10,520 nucleotides of DNA, from the NCBI GenBank assembly GCA_028714615.1, contig JAQTMA010000140.1:1-10520 (forward strand), written 5' to 3'. Under the pieces are notes generated by a model. That model was not told the origin of the DNA and did no database searches. It saw only the letters and a program-made list of their open reading frames with translations. The stretch's first letter is position 1. Every line of letters begins with the position of its first letter. Position numbers and translations under genes: made by a program. This DNA comes from Anaerolineaceae bacterium (lineage in GTDB: Bacteria > Chloroflexota > Anaerolineae > Anaerolineales > Anaerolineaceae). Shown piece by piece: positions 5,795-10,520 of this stretch.

Positions 5795-7201
5795 TTATTC
5801 GACCGGCAGACGAATAATAAACCGGCTGCCCTGCCCGGGGATGCTCTCAACGCTCAGCTCCCCGCCATGCGCATCGACCACGTCCCGCGCAATCGATAAC
5901 CCCAGCCCCATGCCATCCGAGAAACGGCGGGCGGCTTTTCCACGATAAAAGGCGGTGAAGATCTTGGCCTTCTCTTCCGGTGCAACCCCCGGTCCCGAAT
6001 CGGAGATGGTAAATACGACCTCTCCAGCGATGTGATCCACCTCAACCTGGATGGTCCCACCCAGGGGAGTGTAATGGACGGCATTGGATGCCAGATTCCC
6101 CAATGCCTGTGCGAAACGATCTGGGTCGACCTCCACGTTGGGCAACCCCGGCGCAATCGTCATCTGCCATGACTGCTTCTTCTCCTGAGCAGCTTCGCGC
6201 CAGGGAGCAAGCACCCGCGGTAACCACTCTTCCAGGGTAACCGGCTGCAAACTGAGTTCTAAGGTACCCAACACCTGGTCATGTAGATGAGCCAGGTCGT
6301 TCAGTAAGCCTTTCAACCGGCCGAGTTCATCGCCCATCCCTTGTAAGAGTTCCGTGCGTAACGCAGAATCTTGGTCTGCCCCTCCCAACAAAGCTTGGAC
6401 CGCTGATTGAAGAGCTCCTATCGGGCGCCCTAATTCATGAACCAGGTTTGCCAGCAATTGGCGCCGCCCATCCTCCATGGTTTGCAGTCGCCCGACCAGT
6501 GTGTTGAAGGCTTTGGCCAGTGTGCGTACTTCTAGCGGGCCTTGTTCCGGAAGGGGAGCGGTTCGCTGACCGTTTGCCAAACCATACACGGCCTGCACCG
6601 TCTTCTGCAATGGCCGCTCGAGCTGGATTGCCAGGACAAGCCCGAGGATGATCCCGGCCAATAAGCCGGCTCCCATCACCAGAAAGATCAACTGTCGCAA
6701 GCTTTGAAAGCTGGCGTCGATGCTGGCAAATGGGTTTGACAAGCGCACGTACCCAATAATCCCTTGCAGTGGGCGGACGACAGGAACGTAGACATCCGAG
6801 ATTTCATCAGGGTGCACCCGGCTGTAAATGATGCTCATCTGGGGATGAGCCAGGTCGGTGGATGCAACCGGAATGTTGGCGGGCTGGCCAATCTTTCCAG
6901 AATCCGCAGGATTGCTGGAAACCAGAATGCGGCCCGTTGAATCCATTAAGGTAATCTGGGCCATCAGGCTTGGGCTAACGTCTGCAATAAATGCCTCGGC
7001 CCGACCGGGATCATACCAAATCTCATTGTAGTTGCCGGCGAAGCTGGCGACCAATACCGCCTGCTGTGTCATTTCACTGGAGAGGGTCGATAGCAATACT
7101 TGCGCTCGCAATAGCGAAATTAATCCAATACCCATGATCGGCAAAATAATCAAGATCGGCAGGATATGACTCAGGATGAGGCGCGAGCGGAGCGTACGCA
7201 T
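5795..7201 (-). CDS. Sensor histidine kinase with HAMP domain and atypical HELGRP H-box
   Basis: This is a membrane kinase of a two-component system, 468 residues. It has TM1 (about 10-32), an extracytoplasmic sensor of about 130 residues resembling small PAS/Cache-like folds (ITLMDSTGRILVSSNP at 83-98, GYVRLSNPF at 150-158), TM2 (170-192), HAMP (about 193-245) and a HisKA helix with phospho-acceptor His255 in LVHELGRPIGALQ. The HATPase_c domain has N-box NLASNAVHYTP (N373), G1 DSGPGV (D401) and G2 GMGLGLSIA (430-437). The usual HE(L)(R/K)(T/N)P reads HELGRP, so the Thr/Asn at H+4 used for phosphatase activity in HisKA kinases is Arg259. The ATG directly abuts the response-regulator stop (TGAATG) with GGAGA inside the upstream gene, indicating translational coupling. 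Context suggests it senses envelope stress and feeds the adjacent regulator. Confidence 0.95.
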   Translation of the reverse strand: MRTLRSRLILSHILPILIILPIMGIGLISLLRAQVLLSTLSSEMTQQAVLVASFAGNYNEIWYDPGRAEAFIADVSPSLMAQITLMDSTGRILVSSNPADSGKIGQPANIPVASTDLAHPQMSIIYSRVHPDEISDVYVPVVRPLQGIIGYVRLSNPFASIDASFQSLRQLIFLVMGAGLLAGIILGLVLAIQLERPLQKTVQAVYGLANGQRTAPLPEQGPLEVRTLAKAFNTLVGRLQTMEDGRRQLLANLVHELGRPIGALQSAVQALLGGADQDSALRTELLQGMGDELGRLKGLLNDLAHLHDQVLGTLELSLQPVTLEEWLPRVLAPWREAAQEKKQSWQMTIAPGLPNVEVDPDRFAQALGNLASNAVHYTPLGGTIQVEVDHIAGEVVFTISDSGPGVAPEEKAKIFTAFYRGKAARRFSDGMGLGLSIARDVVDAHGGELSVESIPGQGSRFIIRLPVE

Positions 7202-7909
7202 TCAAGTCTCCTGGGGGATCAGCTTATAGCCCAGACTGCGCACGGTAACAATCCGGTTCGGATGGTTGGGGGACTTCTCGATCTTCTCACGCAACCAGCG
7301 TATATGCACGTAGACTACCTGAGGCTGCCCTTCGTATTCAACGCCCCATACCTGGTTGAGCAGTTCATCTGTGGTGACCAATTGCCCTGACCGCGCTGCC
7401 AGCGTGTATAGTAAGTCGAATTCTTTTGGAGAAAGATCGATTCGAGCGCCGCCCACTATCACTGTGTGGGCGAGTGGATCGATGGACAAATCGCCTGTGG
7501 TTAATGCAACGGATCCTGATTGCTGATTTTGGGATGCATGCCCTCCCTTGGAGCGCCGCAACACGGCTTTGATGCGCGCAAGCAGAATATCCAGGTCAAA
7601 GGGTTTGCCGACATAATCATCCGCACCCAGCTCCAAACCAAGCACCTCATCCAGCTCGCGACGTCGGGCAGTTAGGAAAATGACCGGCGCTCCGATCTGA
7701 TCGCGGAATATTTTTAATGCATCCAATCCATCCATTCCCGGCAATCCAATATCCAGCAGCACGAGGTCCGGAGTTTCTCTACGGGCATGCTGTATCCCGT
7801 CTTCGGCGCTGCCCTCCGTCTGGACGTGGAACCCGGCGCGCTGCAGGTTAAACGCAAGGCTGCGCCGCAAAAGAGCATCATCATCGATTAATAATATATT
7901 GCGTGACAT
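7202..7909 (-). CDS. OmpR/PhoB-family response regulator
   Basis: This is a DNA-binding response regulator of 235 residues. The receiver domain (about 4-118) has the acidic pocket (DDD, 9-11), phospho-acceptor Asp53 (LLDIGLPGMDG), switch Thr80 and Lys102 (KPF). A short Gln/Ser linker (119-135) leads to a C-terminal winged helix (136-232) with the family pattern LSPKEFDLLYTL, LLNQVWG and VVYVHIRWLREKI...VRSLGYKL. It is complete and typical in length. The start at 7909 is backed by AGGGG six bases upstream. It is the first gene of a two-gene unit with the kinase. The YTTAAG repeats in front of htrA are a plausible target; no such repeat is seen ahead of its own gene, so autoregulation through that box is not supported. 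Confidence 0.96.
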   Translation of the reverse strand: MSRNILLIDDDALLRRSLAFNLQRAGFHVQTEGSAEDGIQHARRETPDLVLLDIGLPGMDGLDALKIFRDQIGAPVIFLTARRRELDEVLGLELGADDYVGKPFDLDILLARIKAVLRRSKGGHASQNQQSGSVALTTGDLSIDPLAHTVIVGGARIDLSPKEFDLLYTLAARSGQLVTTDELLNQVWGVEYEGQPQVVYVHIRWLREKIEKSPNHPNRIVTVRSLGYKLIPQET

Positions 7910-7920
7910 AATCCCCTGCT

Positions 7921-7963
7921 ACCTCAAGGCTGCAATCCACGGTGATTGCGCCTTTGTTGAGGT
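7921..7963 (-). promoter_or_regulatory. Stem-loop in the 5' leader of the response-regulator mRNA
   Basis: Reading the - strand, ACCTCAA pairs with TTGAGGT (7 bp), GGC with GCC (3 bp) and GCAAT with ATTGC (5 bp), around an 8-base loop. The bulges are CAAA on one side and A on the other. The structure ends 11 bases before the ATG, directly next to the AGGGG ribosome site (7913-7917). It could modulate translation or be a protein-binding palindrome. Its dependence on a signal is unknown. Confidence 0.4.
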
Positions 7964-8153
7964 TTACGATCGCTTGCATCCCAAATAGAATTGTAATCCA
8001 GTTACCCGATCTGGTATTCAACCACATGAGGCATATTTGGAATCGCAAGAATATTCAATAACGCACAGATTCATCGCTCCGCGCACCCGACGGGGTGACA
8101 TGGGTTTGATCAGATTACATCGAACGATTATGCACCATAGCCTATCGGGTGAT

Positions 8154-8183
8154 TTGCTTCAATATCCACTATTCCTATATAAT
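8154..8183 (+). promoter_or_regulatory. Candidate promoter inside the divergent region
   Basis: TTGCTT (8154-8159), an 18-base spacer and a perfect TATAAT (8178-8183) form a good-looking + strand promoter. It would start near 8190, about 175 bases ahead of the lacI-like ATG. It could give a second, long-leader transcript of that gene or a short non-coding RNA. The region is AT-rich, so a chance match is possible. Confidence 0.35.
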
Positions 8184-8304
8184 ATGGTTAGTATATCCAG
8201 ACCATGGGTTAGCTCCCGCGTGAACCATGTCTCTGGGAGATTATGGGTGTTTTAGTAACATCTCTAGTTGCCTAAATATCTACGTTTTTCGTGCTGATTT
8301 CCGG

Positions 8305-8333
8305 TTGTATTTCGGGGGAGTAATTGTTATGAT
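8305..8333 (+). promoter_or_regulatory. Promoter of the lacI-like gene
   Basis: TTGTAT (8305-8310), a 17-base spacer and TATGAT (8328-8333) form a near-consensus promoter with an extended -10 (TGT just before the hexamer). The predicted start near 8340 falls within the operator at 8336-8353, the expected layout for repression of its own gene. The leader would be only about 25 bases. Confidence 0.55.
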
Positions 8334-8335
8334 TA

Positions 8336-8353
8336 TGCTAAATCGTTTTAGCA
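8336..8353 (+). promoter_or_regulatory. LacI-family operator, CpG-centred palindrome
   Basis: TGCTAAATCGTTTTAGCA is a palindrome with 16 of 18 bases symmetric and a central CG, the signature of LacI-family operators where the hinge helix opens the CpG step. It overlaps the expected transcription start of the adjacent lacI-like gene. An additional half-site-like TTAGCA occurs at 8361-8366, over the start codon. Confidence 0.65.
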
Positions 8354-8365
8354 AAGCGTGTTAGC

Positions 8366-9421
8366 ATGACAAAACGTGTGACCGCTCAAAAAGTCGCCGA
8401 TATGGCCGGGGTATCCCGCACAACCGTTTCATTTGTACTCAATAATGTGCCAGGGATGCGCATTCGTGAAGAGACCCGCCGCCGTGTCCTATGCGCTGCG
8501 CAAGCATTGCAATACCATCCGGATGCAAACGCCCGTCATATGGTTGCTGGACGCACATATACACTCGGTTTCATCATGCGGCAAAGTTCCGATCAAGTCT
8601 TCGCTGACCACTTTTTACCACAGGTCTTACAAGGATTAAGCCAGGCAGCCGAGCGGAAGGGATACCATATCCTCATCAACCTGGCGCCGCCGGAATCGCA
8701 AGGTGAAAGCGTTTCGAAAATCCTTCAAGAACACCACGTAGATGGGATTGTTGTTTCTGGACCGCTGGTCCATGATAGAGAATTAGCTCAATTACATATA
8801 CAGGGCGCCCATATTGTACTGTTAGGGCAGATTCCAAACAGTAATATCCCATTCATCGATATCGATAACGTGCGCGGAGCGATGCAAGCCACCCGTCATC
8901 TGATCAAGTTAGGTCATCAGAACATTGGTTTCATCACCAATGCCAACCTCGATTATTCAGCAGCGGCGGATCGTATGATCGGTTATCGCCGCGCCCTTGA
9001 AAACCACGGCATCCAGTTCGATAAACAGCTTGTTCGTTGCGGGAACTTCACCCCACAGAGCGGCGCCCAGGCTATGGAAGGATTGTTAGCCTTAGCAGCT
9101 CGGCCAACGGCCGTATTTGTTGCTTCCGATACGGTCGCACTCGGCGCATTACAATCGATCCGGACCCACGGTTTGCGCATCCCCGAAGACATTGCTATCG
9201 TCGGTTTTGACGATATTCCCCTGGCCGAGTTTATGGAACCCCCCCTCACAACGATTCACTTACCGGCTAACGAATTGGGTTGGGGAGCCGCGGACATGCT
9301 CATAAAGCTGATCAATGGTACATATCTGGACCACACTCCAAAGGTTCTTTTGGAAACCGAAGTAGTCGTTCGCCGTTCGTGCGGGGCGCAACCCCAATGG
9401 CCAACCATTTCCAACGGATAA
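8366..9421 (+). CDS. LacI-family transcriptional repressor of a sugar-uptake locus
   Basis: This is a ligand-responsive DNA-binding repressor of 351 residues, normal for the family. The N-terminal helix-turn-helix (5-27: VTAQKVADMAGVSRTTVSFV) is followed by the hinge helix (HPDANARHMVAG, 51-62) and a periplasmic-binding-protein-like effector domain (about 65-335; markers VDGIVVSGP, LGHQNIGFI, PTAVFVASD, AIVGFDDIPLAEFMEPPLTTI). The hinge position normally held by Leu, which inserts into the operator's central CpG, is Met59. The start at 8366 gives a full domain but has no Shine-Dalgarno site. It is followed by a sugar-binding-protein gene 95 bases away, so the effector is probably the transported sugar or a derivative. 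The sugar itself cannot be read from the sequence. Confidence 0.93.
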   Translation: MTKRVTAQKVADMAGVSRTTVSFVLNNVPGMRIREETRRRVLCAAQALQYHPDANARHMVAGRTYTLGFIMRQSSDQVFADHFLPQVLQGLSQAAERKGYHILINLAPPESQGESVSKILQEHHVDGIVVSGPLVHDRELAQLHIQGAHIVLLGQIPNSNIPFIDIDNVRGAMQATRHLIKLGHQNIGFITNANLDYSAAADRMIGYRRALENHGIQFDKQLVRCGNFTPQSGAQAMEGLLALAARPTAVFVASDTVALGALQSIRTHGLRIPEDIAIVGFDDIPLAEFMEPPLTTIHLPANELGWGAADMLIKLINGTYLDHTPKVLLETEVVVRRSCGAQPQWPTISNG

Positions 9422-9506
9422 CGATCAGAGAAAGGAAGGAAAACGATAAGAAATACAAACTGGCGCCCTATCAAAATCAATATCTCTCAGTTTTACTAGG
9501 CACATT

Positions 9507-9512
9507 AGGAGG
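9507..9512 (+). promoter_or_regulatory. Strong ribosome binding site of the solute-binding protein
   Basis: AGGAGG is a perfect Shine-Dalgarno core four bases before the ATG at 9517. The contrast with the weak start of the upstream lacI-like gene fits a binding protein made in large excess. The 95-base gap before it shows no clear operator or terminator, so readthrough from the lacI-like gene is possible. Confidence 0.75.
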
Positions 9513-9516
9513 AAAA

Positions 9517-10520
9517 ATGAAAAAGACCTGGTACCTTGTACTTACTACGCTCGTCCTTGCTTCGTTCATTTTGGCTGCCTGCGGTAGTGGAACCACGGCG
9601 ACGCCAACAACTGCCCCCAGTGAACCAACCAGTGCTGCCCCAACCGCAATCGAAGCCGCCACACCCACCACTGCTGTGGTTGAACCAACCGCAGCGCCGA
9701 CGACTCCGGTCGTACAGCCTACTACCGCTCCGGCTGCCGGAGCTATCGACTGCAAGGGCGCCAAGCAAGGTGATACAGTTAGCTTGCTCTACCAGTGGTC
9801 CGGTGTAGAAGAGACCGCCCTCAATCAGGTGCTCAAACCTTTAGCCGACGCGTGCGGCATCACCTTCAAGCCCGAATCCACCCGTGATCAGGCGCTGTTG
9901 GATACTCGCGTCAAAGGCGGCAATCCACCTGACATTGCTTTCTGGAATGTGGCTCAGTTGAATCAGTACAAAGACAAACTGATCCCAATGGATAAACTCG
10001 GGGCCGATAAAGCGAATTATGCGGATTTCTTTTTGACCCCTGGCACAGTCGATGGGAAATGGCTTGGCCTGCCGGTGAAAGCCGACATCAAGACCATCAT
10101 CTGGTACAGCCCGGTCGTTTTCAAGGCTAAGGGCTACTCTGTTCCAAAGACTTTTGATGAGCTGAATACCCTGGTCGAGCAAATGGTGAAGAATGGGGAC
10201 GTACCTTGGAGTATGGGTTTTGAATCCGGCGACGCCACCGGTTGGACCGGTTCCGACTTCATTCAGGACCTTATACTCGTCCAACAAGGGCCGCAATACG
10301 TCTTGGACATCATCTCCGGCAAAGTCCCTTACAACGATGCCGGCGTAAAAAAAGCGTATGAGACCTACGGGAAGTGGGCGATGGATGCCAAGTATACAGT
10401 CGGTGGCGCAAAAGGCACCTTATCGACTAAGTTCCTGGATGCCGTCTATATGCCCTTTCAGGATCCCCCCAAGGCCATGATGGTTAAACAATCTGGCTTT
10501 GCAGGCAGCGAGATACTCAA
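9517..10520 (+). CDS. ABC sugar-transporter substrate-binding lipoprotein (partial, 3' end outside window)
   Basis: The frame stays open from 9517 to the window end (334 codons and two bases). The protein starts with a lipoprotein signal (MKKTWYLVLTTLVLASFILAAC, lipid Cys22) and a Pro/Thr/Ala-rich tether (about 25-73), then a family-1 extracellular solute-binding fold. Segments such as VSLLYQWSG, NPPDIAFWNVAQL, WLGLPVKADIKTIIWYSP and YSVPKTFDELNTLVEQM match the COG1653/UgpB group. The stretch ESGDATGWTGSDFIQDLIL with the later PFQDPPKAMM resembles the alpha-glucoside-binding subgroup (AglE-like); this assignment is from memory of the pattern. It captures sugar outside the membrane and delivers it to permeases expected beyond the window edge. 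The upstream LacI-family gene is its likely regulator. Confidence 0.9.
   Translation, partial: MKKTWYLVLTTLVLASFILAACGSGTTATPTTAPSEPTSAAPTAIEAATPTTAVVEPTAAPTTPVVQPTTAPAAGAIDCKGAKQGDTVSLLYQWSGVEETALNQVLKPLADACGITFKPESTRDQALLDTRVKGGNPPDIAFWNVAQLNQYKDKLIPMDKLGADKANYADFFLTPGTVDGKWLGLPVKADIKTIIWYSPVVFKAKGYSVPKTFDELNTLVEQMVKNGDVPWSMGFESGDATGWTGSDFIQDLILVQQGPQYVLDIISGKVPYNDAGVKKAYETYGKWAMDAKYTVGGAKGTLSTKFLDAVYMPFQDPPKAMMVKQSGFAGSEIL

Larger units (their letters stand above)
7910..8365. other. 456-base divergent intergenic region
   Basis: This lies between the - strand response regulator and the + strand lacI-like gene. It holds the leader stem-loop at 7921-7963, a candidate + promoter at 8154-8183 and the lacI-like promoter and operator at 8305-8353. 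Between 8184 and 8300 I see only weak inverted repeats (CTCCC/GGGAG around 8213-8243) and no convincing RNA gene. A 72-codon open frame (8037-8255) has no ribosome site or protein-like pattern and is not called. No clear promoter for the leftward genes could be fixed. Confidence 0.5.

Noticed and set aside
8037..8255. 72-codon frame in the divergent intergenic region
   Set aside because: No ribosome site, many His/Arg/Ser residues without pattern, and it spans the candidate promoter at 8154-8183.
9477..9768. Low-complexity - strand frames rich in Gly/Ala/Val
   Set aside because: They are the mirror of the Pro/Thr/Ala-rich tether of the binding lipoprotein and not independent genes.
9841..10296. 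151-codon frame on the - strand
   Set aside because: It lies wholly opposite the solute-binding-protein gene, which has a lipoprotein signal, a perfect ribosome site and a recognised fold.

Overview
The window looks like part of a Chloroflexota genome, most likely class Anaerolineae. This rests on the style of the proteins (a histidine kinase with a HELGRP H-box, a lipoprotein HtrA with two insertion-bearing PDZ domains, a Pro/Thr-rich sugar-binding lipoprotein, an FtsZ paralogue outside any division cluster) and on moderate GC content. There are no rRNA or tRNA genes, CRISPR arrays or insertion sequences. The assignment is inference from protein style, not from a database search.

Left part (1-2869, + strand): a tight operon of four genes. 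It holds the 3' part of a large TIM-barrel/glycosidase-like protein ending in a CWB2-like segment, an FtsZ-family GTPase whose T7 loop has His in place of the catalytic Asp, a 73-residue orphan protein, and a 74-residue single-pass membrane protein. Gaps are 3, 2 and 21 bases, each with a Shine-Dalgarno site. Then comes a separate gene (3070-3795) for a membrane-anchored, degenerate LytR-CpsA-Psr (LCP)-like protein that seems to lack the family's catalytic arginines. It faces htrA across a strong hairpin (3803-3841).

Middle part (3959-7909, - strand): an envelope-stress module. An OmpR-type response regulator and a sensor histidine kinase abut exactly (TGAATG), followed after about 130 bases by an HtrA-type lipoprotein serine protease with two PDZ domains. 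A YTTAAG-N5-YTTAAG direct repeat with 11-bp period lies in front of htrA, so the simplest model is that the regulator controls the protease. The regulator mRNA begins with a probable stem-loop next to its ribosome binding site.

Right part (7910-10520): a 456-base divergent intergenic region, a LacI-family repressor with a CpG-centred palindromic operator over its own promoter start, and the 5' part of an ABC sugar-transporter binding lipoprotein (runs off the window). This is the start of a carbohydrate (possibly alpha-glucoside) uptake locus controlled by the LacI protein.

The strongest candidate for something undescribed is the first operon: a probably hydrolysis-impaired FtsZ paralogue co-transcribed with a glycosidase-like/CWB2-like protein and two small orphan proteins, next to a probably inactive LCP protein.
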